From: Limnoperna fortunei
Lineage: Eukaryota > Mollusca > Bivalvia > Mytilida > Modiolidae
NCBI GenBank assembly: GCA_944474755.1
Contig: OX104123.1
Coordinates: 67,821,898 to 67,885,897 of the forward strand
Reading direction: 5' to 3'
Length of the DNA stretch: 64,000 nucleotides
Position 1 is the first letter of the stretch. Each line of letters begins with the position of its first letter. Position numbers and translations under genes: made by a program. The notes beneath the pieces are model-generated. The model was not told the DNA's origin and searched no databases. It saw only the letters and a program-made list of their open reading frames with translations. Of the stretch, positions 9,201 through 18,680 are shown one piece after another.

Positions 9201-11349
9201 TATCCGACGGATCTGGTCTAGAGGTTACACCTCTGTCTTCACATGCTAGGCGGAGCAGCCATATATGTTTATAAACTGAGTTCGATTCCCAAGGTGGGAC
9301 GACTCAAAAATCAAATCTGTGTGTACAGATGATTTTTAGAGTGGAAATTACAACGACGTTGTTTAGTTAATTCATTAGCCACTTATATATAAAACGTTGT
9401 CAACAAGTATTATAACGCAACGCTACGTAACGTTACCATTATCAACGTCTTTACAATATCAACTACCAAACGTTAAAAAGCCAATATTCTCATAAGAGAT
9501 GAAACCGTTGGACAATTAATTTACTGTGTATTTAATTGATGGGATTTACAATAGAAGACATGTTGGTGCATTTTCGTATTTTTATTTTATTTTATATATA
9601 TAATCTTCTAATAATTTTTAGATTTTCAGGAAGGATACAACAATTTTAGGTGAGTGAAATTAGCAGAAGCATTTACACGGCATGAACACGAGTTCCAATA
9701 TTTATATGCTGGATAAAAAAGGTCTCTAAAAACAACCATGGGATCTTCAGATTTATGATACACGGTGATACACGTTGACTAAATTTATATTCTGAAGTGT
9801 CAGTTGTTTGCTTATACAGCAAATTAAAACCGAGTGATTTGTTGAAAATGTTTATTAAACATATAAGTAAAACCATTAAGTTTCTGTCATAACAAACTTT
9901 GATCATATTATATCCTGTTATGATCAGTTTGGTTTCATTTACCTGTATTTGTTTTGTTTCGTGAATGGTGTTTAACGCCACATGCGACAAATTTCAACTA
10001 TATCGTGGCGTTCTGTTTCTATTGGGAGGACCGGAACACCCCGACGGTACCACGGAGATCTGGCAATAATTGTAAATTAAGACTGGAATCGAGTACATCC
10101 TGACCTTAATGGACCCGAAACCTCAGTGTTGACAGTCATGGGAATAATAGTAAATGACTAACTACCTTTACCACTCAGCCACCGAGCCCCTCTTGCTTCA
10201 TTTCAAATAATTGATTATCGCTCTTTTTACTACTTATTCAAATTTTAATTGTTATACATGCCAACCGTTTTTTCAAGAAATCTAGAACGGAAGTCAGAGC
10301 ACACATTCCATAATATAAAACAATCGATCAAAGACAGAAATGGCCCAACCTAATTAAAATTATATCTTCACTTGGCTCCCCACTTTTTGCTATTGTCGCC
10401 GTGAAGATCTAACAACATTTCATTACAGGTCATCTCAGATTGAACTTCTGTATTGACCAATCAAAAACTGTCTTCACCAACCTTTAATGCTGGGGAATCC
10501 TCTGTCATTGTTCGGAATCTCTCTGGCATTATTGTACCTTTTTCATAACTAAACCCACAGTTAAGATAAAAGCTTACGATTGATTGGTTAATTTTTTGGG
10601 GAATACCCAAATTTTTCATTGGATAATATTTATATTAAAAGTTCAATCTGAGATGACCTGTAATGGGATGTTGTTAGATATTCAGAGCAACAATAACAAA
10701 AAAGGGGAGCTAGTGAAAGATTTAATTTTAATTAGATTGGAAATGGCCGGATTTCGTTAAACAGGAAGTAGTTGAGCGACATACCTGAAATCAAATCCCA
10801 CGTTATGGGAGGCCATGCTGATGCTACATAAAATTTCAAGAGAATGTGATAAGTAGTTGCTGAGAAAACTGTTACGTAAATTTTTTCCCCGCCCAAAACC
10901 CGCCCACCCGCCCGCCGCCCGACCGCCCAACATTCACCATACTATAACCAGGATTTTTACTCTGTGAAATCAGGCCAAAAATTGTTGTATATAAAAACAA
11001 AAAGAACCAATTTGCCAAAGAAAAATAATAGAAACTGTTAATTTCATTAGGTATTGATCATCCGTATCTACAGACCGTTCCAGATGATATCACTCTGCGT
11101 GAGGTATCCGGGATCATTGGTAATTGCTCGGTACACCTTGGAATAGAGTTGGATCTAGACTTTAACCAAATTGAGGACACCACATACAGATACAAGAACA
11201 TATTTGACCAGAATTATGACATTCTAATGAAGTGGAAAAATAAATACATGAAAACTACAGGAACACTTCGAACTCTAATGCATGTACTTTATGCTGTTGA
11301 TAAAAGAGGATGTAAATTTCTGAAAGAAAAGTATAAAATAGATTATTAA
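1..11349 (+). CDS. Roc-COR-Death-Death protein gene, 5' end outside the window
   Basis: Seven exons are visible: 1-264, 712-821, 2867-4109, 6036-6063, 6471-6748, 9622-9649 and 11051-11349. Each junction has GT-AG signals and compatible phases. About 748 residues can be read. In order they give the second half of a Roc (Ras-like) GTPase domain, a COR domain, then two Death-like domains and a stop codon. Roco proteins couple GTPase switching to dimerisation through COR; Death domains recruit signalling partners. Many-copy Roc-COR-Death families are known in bivalves and other invertebrates, and a role in stress or innate immune signalling is inference. The P-loop (G1) lies upstream of the window. 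Exon 3 is one base too long for its flanking phases, so this allele or assembly carries a frameshift. Large introns are full of minisatellites and mobile elements. The family call is strong; the exact orthologue is unknown. Confidence 0.85.
265..711. other. Intron, nothing recognised
   Basis: AT-rich intron between Roc exons with no repeat or frame of note. Confidence 0.7.
712..821 (+). CDS. Roc GTPase exon (G4 motif)
   Basis: The acceptor TTTGCAG ends at 711 and the donor GTAAGT starts at 822. Phase 1 in, phase 0 out, joining both neighbours in frame. It encodes an amphipathic helix with KHWVDSI, then PVILFVATHRD. THRD (798-809) occupies the position of the NKxD guanine-specificity (G4) motif and is a common variant in Roc domains. 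The 3' end of this exon plus its donor is the seed of the minisatellite that fills the next intron. Confidence 0.85.
822..2240 (+). repeat. Degenerate minisatellite built on a splice-donor motif
   Basis: Units of roughly 30-40 bp repeat the pattern CACAGAGACACATTAAA-(G)GAGGTAAGTTAAACAACT across the first two thirds of the intron. The pattern matches the last bases of the preceding exon (HRDTLNE codons) plus its donor site. At least eight further GTAAGT strings occur, for example near 988, 1041, 1474, 1510, 1542, 1574 and 1638. The array is interrupted by a SINE at about 1764-1980. Divergence between units is high, so it is old. Confidence 0.85.
1764..1980 (+). mobile_element. tRNA-derived SINE
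   Basis: The head contains a Pol III A box (TAGCCGAGTGG near 1774) and B box (GGTTCGAGTCT near 1837), with a Leu/Ser-type tRNA look. The tail carries the family-specific body seen in other copies here: ATCTTAATTAACAAGGAT, a TCTCTGGTTACTCCGACTTC stretch and GGACGCCATGATATAGCTGA. It sits inside the intronic minisatellite. It is not a functional tRNA gene because the body continues with SINE sequence and no acceptor stem closes. Confidence 0.85.
2395..2822 (+). repeat. Second degenerate minisatellite in the same intron
   Basis: Loose units of about 50-60 bp share TTATTAACACAGAGGGTGTGAGTGG followed by GGAACAGAAAAT. About six to seven diverged copies can be seen, with a non-repetitive patch at 2585-2695. 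Confidence 0.7.
2867..4109 (+). CDS. COR domain exon with a +1 frameshift
   Basis: The acceptor AAAG ends at 2866 and the donor GTATGC starts at 4110. The exon carries the end of Roc and the whole COR domain: YVPLELQM near 3075, an ELENFIIVQPTFLVDILRSF helix-strand unit near 3255-3310, then a second half with IPSALSFKIIGCALNVWPLKE. The first frame is open to a TGA at 3605-3607; the second half is in the frame one base later, open from before 3543 to 4109. Homology to COR proteins crosses between frames near 3550-3565. Exon length is 1243, one more than a multiple of three, while both flanking junctions are phase 0, which fits a single extra base. It could be a true null allele, a pseudogene or an assembly error. 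Confidence 0.85.
4255..5720 (+). repeat. Intronic minisatellite, about 36-38 bp unit, split by a MITE
   Basis: The unit is close to GTGTCAGGCAGGCTACATG followed by TGTCCTGTTAACTATAAG. About 14 diverged units lie at 4255-4821 and about 11 at 5298-5720, with a 476-bp inverted-repeat element inserted between. Open frames in this stretch (for example 5288-5587) are products of the repeat and not genes. Confidence 0.9.
4822..5297. mobile_element. MITE-like element with about 85-bp terminal inverted repeats
   Basis: The left end CCATCCTCACAAGTCAGGG and the right end (reverse complement) CCATCCTCACAAGTCAGGG continue as near-identical inverted arms through TAGCTAGGAAATTC and GGGCTAGAAG. The interior has no coding capacity. 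It interrupts the minisatellite, flanked on both sides by CAGGCTA, which could be a 7-bp target duplication or simply the repeat unit. A second, truncated copy of the right arm lies at 43204-43279. Superfamily not assignable by eye. Confidence 0.85.
6036..6063 (+). CDS. 28-nt microexon before Death domain 1
   Basis: The acceptor TTGTTTACAG ends at 6035 and the donor GTAGGT starts at 6064. It encodes KQVCTTDCT plus one base that completes a glycine with the next exon. Phase 0 in and phase 1 out match both neighbours. A second 28-nt exon with the same phases precedes the second Death-domain exon. Confidence 0.7.
6471..6748 (+). CDS. Death domain 1 exon
   Basis: The acceptor AATTTACAG ends at 6470 and the donor GTAATA starts at 6749. 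The frame encodes a Death-fold pattern: LARLASLIG (helix 1), FPEFVIRLGLSRDKWESLE (helices 2-3), an acidic-basic loop, then KIEALCAWKNCMDNP (helix 5) and FQDLQDAITGIENNCHIL (helix 6). Length of about 93 residues is normal for the fold. Partner unknown. Confidence 0.8.
7200..7680 (-). mobile_element. 3' fragment of a reverse-transcriptase retroelement
   Basis: On the minus strand, 7669-7451 encodes the C-terminal region of a retroelement polyprotein: FLDRSMLLTAKLLKQ followed by LQKFYGRHHILIDCYGKSV, a pattern found at the end of a mollusc RT family related to Penelope-like or non-LTR elements. Downstream (lower coordinates) lies the matching 3' tail with GAGTGCACCCATGGTTTTTA, also present at 12690-12830 and 28730-28890. 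The rest of the element is missing, so it is 5'-truncated. It lies inside an intron, antisense to the host gene. Confidence 0.65.
7745..8730 (+). repeat. Dispersed repeat with about three internal units
   Basis: The block begins GGATGGCCTGTGCAAAAGTA and contains three units of about 150 bp starting with TCTTCTTCTCTGAAACCA, ending near 8480. The segment at 8580-8690 (TTTCATTTCAATGTTGTGG, TGCTTCCACTGTAATGACAT) also belongs: both ends recur, reverse-complemented, at 50755-51015. Class unknown; no coding capacity. Confidence 0.7.
9185..9345 (+). mobile_element. tRNA-headed SINE of a second family
   Basis: An A-box-like TGGTCTAGAGGTTA near 9215 is followed about 60 bases later by a B-box GAGTTCGATTCCC. 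This spacing and the imperfect stems suggest a tRNA-derived SINE head with a short unrelated body. No other copy of this family is seen in the window. Confidence 0.55.
9622..9649 (+). CDS. 28-nt microexon before Death domain 2
   Basis: It was found by phase logic: exon 6471-6748 ends in phase 0 and the last exon needs one leading base. The acceptor TAATTTTTAG ends at 9621 and the donor GTGAGT starts at 9650. It encodes IFRKDTTIL plus one base that completes glycine. Length and phases equal those of the 6036-6063 microexon, and both lead into a G-(L/I)-D start of a Death-domain exon. Transcript data would be needed for proof. Confidence 0.65.
9957..10197 (-). mobile_element. Diverged tRNA-derived SINE
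   Basis: Same family as the copy at 24822: GTGTTTAACGCCAC tail, ATATCGTGGCGT, TTGTAAATTAAGACTGGA body, and a tRNA-like head reading CTCAGTGTTGACAG and CACTCAGCCACCGAG. It lies antisense to the host intron. Confidence 0.75.
10345..10740. mobile_element. 396-bp MITE with about 100-bp terminal inverted repeats
   Basis: The left arm CCAACCTAATTAAAATT...GGTCATCTCAGATTGAACTT is inverted at the right end with about 85 percent identity by eye. Both ends are flanked by AAATGGC (10338-10344 and 10741-10747), a 7-bp (possibly 8-bp) target duplication. The interior has no coding capacity. An 8-bp duplication would fit hAT. Confidence 0.8.
11051..11349 (+). CDS. Death domain 2 exon and stop codon
   Basis: The acceptor TTTCATTAG ends at 11050; phase 1 entry gives G-IDHPYLQTVPDD. 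The exon encodes a second Death-like fold: LREVSGIIGNCSVHLGIELDL (helices 1-2), FDQNYDILMKWKNKY (helix 5 region) and TLRTLMHVLYAVDKRGCKFL (helix 6). The stop TAA is at 11347-11349. No clean AATAAA is seen soon after; an ATTAAA lies near 11555. Confidence 0.8.
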
Positions 11350-12369
11350 TTCCTATGAGTGACATCAGACATATTACCTGTTCAGCTCACAGTGTAAATA
11401 CCATATCTCCTTAGATTCAGTATTGATTCATTTTAAGTGTAATTCTGTGGATTAGAGGACGATTAATTTATGGCTGAAGTAACTTATGGTATCCGATTGG
11501 GCTGATTGCACTGTCAACGATGCAAATTACGGTTTTCATGCTATTACATTTTTCATTAAACCATTTTTTGCACTGTGGTTTATTTTTTCACAAATCTGTT
11601 TGACTTCTTAGTGAATTATTATATATTTATATTTTGATAACAAATCTGTACTGCATGTTTTGAAGTATTGTGACATGACATGTTAAGCAAGTCAGTTACG
11701 TTTTAGAGAGTTAATTAACAATCTTGTATTTGTATTTTTTTATAACTGACTATAAGAAAACAGAATGTGAATTTAGCTACCTGGTATACGATCTATATCC
11801 ATGTCCGTGGTTGAGGTTTGGTGTAGGTCCACAGGAAAGTTGTACTCCTAAGAACAGTGAATGTAGTACTTGAAACCACTAGGAAATCAATACTCATCTT
11901 AGTACTTTTAGGTTTAAATTAAGAACTGTCTAATATGATTCATGTCCGACCCAGGGCTCTAATTGTTTTCTTACAATAACCATCTTAATTGTCGTCAAAT
12001 TTACAAGTGTCTAACTCGATGTTTGGGTAATATATGGTAGGAGTACCAATATGGTTATTTGGTAAAAAATTTTCTTAAATCAGGTTGCGAGTAAAGTGAA
12101 CCTTCATTGTACAAAGCATTGTACACTGCTCACATCACTCTGTCGTTCCTGGATCCGTATATTTTGCGTCAATGACATTACAAGTATGTCACAATTTTCC
12201 GGTAACTTAGTTATAAATCGAGAGGGGCATCTATGATTCTATGATCCGTCGACGCAATTCAAAGAAGTGTGGGTTGATGTTAGTTGGTAAACTAAAATAA
12301 CTAAGACACAGTGCATGCATCTGTTATAACATTCTTTAATTTATTGTTGGTTTCATTTAAAGACATATT
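11350..12369. other. 3' flank of the Roc-COR-Death gene
   Basis: Presumed 3' untranslated region followed by unique AT-rich DNA. Nothing else recognised. Confidence 0.6.
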
Positions 12370-12480
12370 TTTTTACATATTGACTATGGGCAAGGTGTGC
12401 TCGACTGCCACCTTAGTTGGCTATGATTTCTAGTTTTCCTCTGAAGTTCCGGGGAACCCAGTGTGTAATCCGACATCATT
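12370..12480 (+). mobile_element. SINE body fragment
   Basis: GGGCAAGGTGTGCTCGACT followed by a CCTTAGTTGGCTATGAT stretch and CCTCTGAAGTTCCGGGGAAC resembles the middle of the local SINE without its head. Diverged and truncated. Confidence 0.4.
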
Positions 12481-12639
12481 AGAAGCAGCCTTCTTTACAG
12501 AAGGACTGGACAGCAGAACCTGTTTAACGACGTAATGGAGTATATCATCCAAAAATCACTCGAGGGCAATATGAACATTACTCAAGATGATGTTTACAAA
12601 ACGAATACAGCACACCTGGCTATGTTGTAGTGGGAATAC

Positions 12640-12830
12640 AAGGATAAAATCAGACATATCTTAGAGAACACGTCGGAGCACCTGAATTCACCCATGGTTT
12701 TTATTGGGTTCGGGTTACTCTCTCTTTTTTGTGTTTTGGTTTTTGTGTTGCGTTTTGTCTAAATCTGGATTTGTAACTGTCCCTTGACATTTGTCTCTTG
12801 TTGTTCGGTCGGTTTGCTGTTTTTCTAAGA
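12640..12830 (+). mobile_element. Retroelement 3' tail
   Basis: GAGCACCTGAATTCACCCAT, GGTTTTTATTGGGTTCGGGT and GATTTGTAACTGTCCCTTG match the tails at 28735-28885 and (reverse) 7200-7350. No RT coding remains upstream, so the copy is heavily truncated. Confidence 0.65.
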
Positions 12831-13809
12831 AATTAATCTAGCTTCGTGCCCCAAAAATAAATATACGATATGATATACATGCAGTAAAAAATTATACAAA
12901 ATATTTCGTACAATAAGAATAGAACACATCATTTAAACACTATTCTTACAATACTAGAAACACATTCTGCTCAACCAGTCATGTTAAATGTAGTTTAGAG
13001 ACCCCTTTCATAAAGTCATAGAATGAATAGAGCAGACCGTACAAAGCGCTGTCCTAAGTACAAATAGATCACGTGTATGAAGAAACTCTTACGACAGGAA
13101 TAGGACACAAAAATCAAGACGCTTTCTGTAAGTACGTATAGAACACAACATTCGAACACCTTTCTTATGAAATACTAGAATTAGAGCACACCACTAAAAA
13201 ATCTGTTTTCTGTAGGAATACAACACACCTGACCAAATGCATACGAAACAAAAGGTTTCTAACAGAAACATGTACAATAGATTTCATATTAATTACGATA
13301 GACAACGTATTAACGTTAATTATTGATACAAGGAACTATGTGTGACCGTAGTCACAACATTTACGATTGATCATATTGTCATCCTCGTTCGGATTTTTTT
13401 CCTTTATATCTACGTGTGTTGCCGTTTCCGGTAAGTGGATACGCGGATTTCTACAGAGAACGTAAGCACTGCAAATTGTAATTGCCAAAAAAAAACAAGA
13501 TCGAGAAAACTTCTCTTTATAAAACATCAGAAGATATTTACTCGTCTGCAGACTGTAGATTTCCATAATCGAACATAAGAACGATTCCAAATAATCAGAT
13601 TCTGAACATGTGGATCATATTGATCCGGGACTATTTGTTCCGCACACGCATTTTTCCGTATTACTCGCTAATAACTTTTAACAAAAATGAGGTTTCCAAT
13701 CACACGTGCCTTTTAGTTTGTGATGACCTATCCCAATCAGATATATACAATTCGTTATCGGTAACTCTTCACAGACACAACACAGACAAAGAAAATTATT
13801 GTTTGTGTT

Positions 13810-13885
13810 TTACGTCACCAGCAACTTTTTTAGGGAGAGGAAGCCGGGTTTCCCGGTGAAAACGTCATACCTGGTAAACTGTGAG
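13810..13885 (-). mobile_element. Small SINE body remnant
   Basis: GAGAGGAAGCCGGGTTTCCC and GGTGAAAACGTCATACCTGG match the GGAAGCCGGAGTACCCGG region of the local SINE family. Only about 75 bp remain. Confidence 0.4.
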
Positions 13886-14212
13886 ATAATTAATACAAAA
13901 CATACTCCTATACAGAACAAAAGTTGTCCCCAGAGGGGGTTCCTGTTTTGGAAGGTTTTATTTTACTTAGAACGAGCTGACCAGTGTGCCTGAGATAATT
14001 TCAACGCGTATAAAATATACATAAATAATGTTGCATGAAATGTCAATCATCGTATCCGCTTATCTTAAAGAAAAAAATTACAGACAAATTTATACATATT
14101 TTGAGAGCAGGAGAACACCGTGACTCTAACCTGGATCCGCATACTTATATACTGTCCTTGACGTTTATTACCAATATTACATAAATATTTGTAATAACTT
14201 TTGAACCATTTC

Positions 14213-14385
14213 GTAGCAGGCAACGAGCAAACGGTGTCTGCCTCTAATTAAACACCCGTCATAGCAGGAAACGAGTAAGCGGTGTCTGCCTCTAAGAAAA
14301 CACCCATCGTAGCAGGAAACGAGTAAGGAGTGTCTGCAGCTTTTTACATACCCGTGCGTCGTAGCTGGAAAGGAGTAAGCAGAGA
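14213..14385 (+). repeat. 48-bp tandem repeat, about 3.5 units
   Basis: The unit starts GTAGCAGGAAACGAGTAAG and includes GGTGTCTGCCTCTAA and ACACCCGTC. The motif TGCCTCTAATTA-ACACCCGTC also occurs at 7370-7395 in the retroelement tail, so the array may have grown from such a tail. Confidence 0.75.
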
Positions 14386-15036
14386 ATTCTAGAGACTTAT
14401 CACGTGATTATTTGTTTAAAATGAAAGTATAATGTAGGAAGAATCGGGTTGTTATGAAAACCAGATTAGAAAAGGAGTAAAATTAGCTTGATTGAAGTTA
14501 AGATGATTGTTTTAATAAATACAAATATCTCGAAATGTGATATAAATATAGTTGAACCACACCAAAAATTTGTAAAGCCTCAGGAGATTGCGAAATGTGT
14601 CGACTCAGACTCGTGTCGCAAAATCCGCTGTTTTGTCTCTGGACAGTTTTTTGACGTCTCACGCTCCCACCAAATTGTCTGAAATATTACTTTTCAACAT
14701 TAAAAGGTCTTCCCTCCATCTTGCTAATTGAGCAATAAAATGAAATATGGACAACTAATCTACAGTTTGATTGTACCTGTATCGGATAAAAAGGCTTTCA
14801 CATTGCAAATAAAATATAGTGCAGACGGAAAATAACATTCTTTACTCGGACACAAGGTTCAGCGCGCTGACGCTGTAGATACTAAATGATTAACACTAAC
14901 ATGATTATTAATTACAGTTCATGCTCCTTTGATTGTCATTCGATAAAAAATGTTTTGCATAATTTTGTTTGACACTCTTTCAGTTTGTGTTATTTCTTCA
15001 TCTTTGATAAACTGTGGGTACAAGATAACATGTTAC

Positions 15037-15135
15037 ATATTTTTTATAGTTACCTTGTTGATATGGTATGACCTTGACCTATGACCTTTGCTCGAATTGA
15101 AGCTCAGTTCCTTCTGATCACTTTAAAGCTTCAAT
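15037..15135 (+). repeat. Left arm of a 95-bp inverted repeat pair
   Basis: This segment (TGGTATGACCTTGACCTATG, GAATTGAAGCTCAGTTCC) is repeated in reverse at 16062-16162 with few mismatches. The two arms enclose about 930 bp. They could be the ends of a non-autonomous element or an inverted duplication. No target duplication was found. Confidence 0.7.
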
Positions 15136-16061
15136 ATACATTTATTGTGGAAATAAAGAACGCATTCTTTTGTCACGGATATTAGGTAAGGATTATTTTG
15201 AATTATTTAAGTCAAAGAACACCGAATCTTATATGGATAATTTGAAGGTATGAAACGACTTGCTTATGTCTGTAACGCTAAATTTTTAATGTTAACTCCG
15301 ATTTCAACAAGGCATTACAGAGCTTCATAGATGACAGATGTGGAAAGAAAAACGTGATATTGAAGTTAGATCAAATACAAATTTAGGCAGAATTAGACAC
15401 ATTTTTAAGAAGACTTGATAAAGGATCATTGTTAATTAATGATTCATTTGGAAAGGAAGAAGCGAAAGATTCATTTGTTAGATGGCTTTGCAGAATTCAA
15501 CATGCTTTTTCGAATATTGCCGTGATACGTTTTCGACAATACAAGACATGCTTCTTGAAAAGTGATTGCTGGCGGTAGATCTTATTGTGAAACAGTTGTT
15601 TGCCCTATAATTAAAGCAGGCGCTTCTGTACATATTGAAACTCAAATAAATTTTAAATATAACACTTTTAAACCTTTCCTTTAGTACCATTGGATACAGA
15701 TTTTCTATACAGAGAAGTACGAATGTCGATATATTGACGAAAAACATTGCAAATCGCTTGGTGAAGTTAAGGTGCAAATTCCAAAATCCATCCTTAACTT
15801 TTTTATTATCTTTTACAAACAGTAACTGCCTGTTTACGCGTTATTGACCCGAAAAGTGTCGCAACTCGTAAAAAGATTTGTCTTGGAAACCGTAAGTCTT
15901 GCGACCACCACCATTTATCCTAAATGACCAATGTTACATTTAAAAATGTCAAGGTCAAAAGTCAAAAGTCAAGGTCAAAGGTCACCTTGACTCATTTGGG
16001 TAAATCGGTATTTTGCTTCCAACTTGCAAACCGTTAAATATAATATATTAAACAGATAGGT

Positions 16062-16162
16062 TTGAAGTGATCAGTAGGAACTGAGCTTCAATTCGAGCGA
16101 AAGGGCAAAGGTCATAGGTCAAGGTCATACCATAGCAACAAGGGAACTGTTATAAAAAGTCC
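16062..16162 (-). repeat. Right arm of the 95-bp inverted repeat pair
   Basis: Reverse complement of 15037-15135, including AAGGTCATAGGTCAAGGTCA. The arms and the enclosed stretch at 15945-15995 are dense in AGGTCA-like half-sites. Confidence 0.7.
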
Positions 16163-18680
16163 TTAGCAATATTTTTAGAATCAGAATAATGTACTTTACT
16201 GAAATATGTCATTTCATGACCGGAAGTTGTATTTTGTCCCTATCAACGGGCATAAAAGTCATTAATGACCACTTTCTTTACTCATTTTTATGACTGGAGG
16301 TGGCATTTCGTGCTTATCAACAGACACAAAAGCCCATAGCTTCACATATATTTTGTGTCTTTAGCAGGACTGTGGGAAAGACCTTCTAATTTGTTCTTAG
16401 AACAAATGGTAGTTTAATTCAGTAATATTTTTCTTGTATAAAAAAGTGTAAAAATCTGTTTAATTACGACGAAGTTTGATTTTCTTTGTTTCATATTTAA
16501 AGATCCTGCAAAAGGGCCGACTGTTTTTAAAAGAATATACATTTAGCTACAAAATTGTTAAAAAATAGAACAATTTCCAATAATTAACATACATATTTAA
16601 ACCTATCAGGTTTATAAACGCTTTGGTCATTTGACATATATTTACTGCTCGTTTTTTCTACATGTCGATTTCATGTCTTTGAAACTTGTAATTTAAACAT
16701 TCATACTATTTTAACACCTCTCTAGATCTAGAAACGGCCAGTGTTTGCCTCAACCCTATTGTACAAACAGGACCTTTTGAAGCCTATAAAAGAACAATTG
16801 TATTTTACCCCATTGACATAATATATATTTCAATCGGTACATATTTAGAATGAATTTGTTTTACAATATGAATGAAAGAAAGAGGAAAAAGACATTCGAA
16901 ATCTATTAAAATAAAAAAGGTCATTAATGGGATTTTAAGAGTTATAAATTACCTTGACCACTGACCTTTTGACCTTTGATATAATTATTAAGATTAACAA
17001 TTTCATATATTACGAAAAAATTCGTAAAAGCCTATGCCAATATCTGTTATAGTTAATGTGGTTTCATTTATTTTCTTGGGTATCAATTTTGCTACTCGGA
17101 GGGAATATGATAATTCGTGGATTCTTAAATTCGTGGTTCGCGGAATCGGAAAAAATAAAAAATGAAACAAGACGGAACTGCTTAAATTCTCAGTATTCAC
17201 ATGCAGCGTTAGTTTGTACATTTCTAGCCTGAGGTACATTGATTAAACCGATTTTGTTTTGTATCCGTAACATTGGGAAAATATTAAGTTTGTTTGACAA
17301 TAGACTAGAGGTTTTTAAATATGGAAATCAGTATTAAAGGTGTTAACATATTGCTAAATTTGATGGTTTTTTCAATTAGGAAAATGATTTAAATATTTGT
17401 GTATACATCAACACTTTACAACGAAAAGGCACAACATGAAGTATTTTTACTACTGACGAAACAACGATGGCTTTTTTTTATCAATTTACTGTATGTTAAG
17501 TGTCATAAATGCACTAAAGTTGTTAATAGTGAAAAAAAATTATCTTTATCGAACACATATCAATGTAACAATTTCCTTTGAACAACAGTCGTCAATATTC
17601 ATGTAAACAACCGTCCCATAGAGGTTTCGCATGTCATTATTTGCTGAAACCTCATTTCATGGTTTTTCACCGCCCACGAAATTGGTATTCAACAAAAAAA
17701 TGAAATGGAGATATGTACATTTATAATAAAGGTAATCAATCAGGATGGATAAAACTTCTAAAAGATTACTCATAACATATGGTACTTGAAGACGTTTAAG
17801 CGATCTACATTTTGGTCTTGATTCCAGTTCTGTATTTCTTTAGATTATGGAAAAGACAATATAAAAAAGTCAGAAAACGACTTTTACCTGTGACCCTTTT
17901 AAAGATTAAGGTCCCAGTGATAAAGATATATGTTAATATCACTTATAATTACCATATTCTCGTTTGAAAATGTGTTTGCAGAAAGTTTTCCTAATTTTTA
18001 AATTTAGTGTACAGTGAATGTGCTACGATGATTGTTGGATACACCTATTACTGACTAGTGGTATATAATATCTACCCATTTTAATTAACTAAGTAACTCA
18101 CATGCAACAGTAATGGAAGCGGCAGGTTTTGCATGCCATAAAACCTGGTTTGATACTTAGAATGTGACCTTGACCTTTAACGTGTGATTTTTTTTCACTT
18201 TAAGGTACATTAGGGAAATAACTTCTATCAGGGGTCTTCAAAATCCTACTGCGATATAAAAGCGTCGTGATGTTTCACGGACCATGTTAAAACTGTTTTT
18301 TTCAATGTTATATCTTTTCAAGTTTCAGTTTATCTGCAAACAAAGTCTTGTGTCAGAGGGGATAACAAAAAAAAATGTTTGGTATGCCATGGTGAGCCTA
18401 GTAAGCGTACTGTTTTCCCAGTTTATAATGCAAAATGTCTTTAAGATGTGTCAAGAAATAAAATTCATAGTGTAAAAAAACTTGGCGGTAAAAACAGACC
18501 AAAAACAGAAAGACTTTCCGCTCCTAAAGTGGAAAGCCTTTATTAGAAAAAGACCAATAATAGTACTCCTTTCAGCTCGGAAAGTAGAAAGCATTAATAA
18601 GTACTATGTTACATAAGAGTATATGTTTATCATTAAATGCTGTAGGCTTCAAATTATATGTGCGCAGTGTTCGTTTTTAT
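16163..18680. other. Unique AT-rich intergenic DNA
   Basis: No gene seen on either strand; short frames at 17003-17239 and 18284-18475 lack any support. A TGACCACTGACCTTTTGACC tract lies at 16956-16977. Confidence 0.6.
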
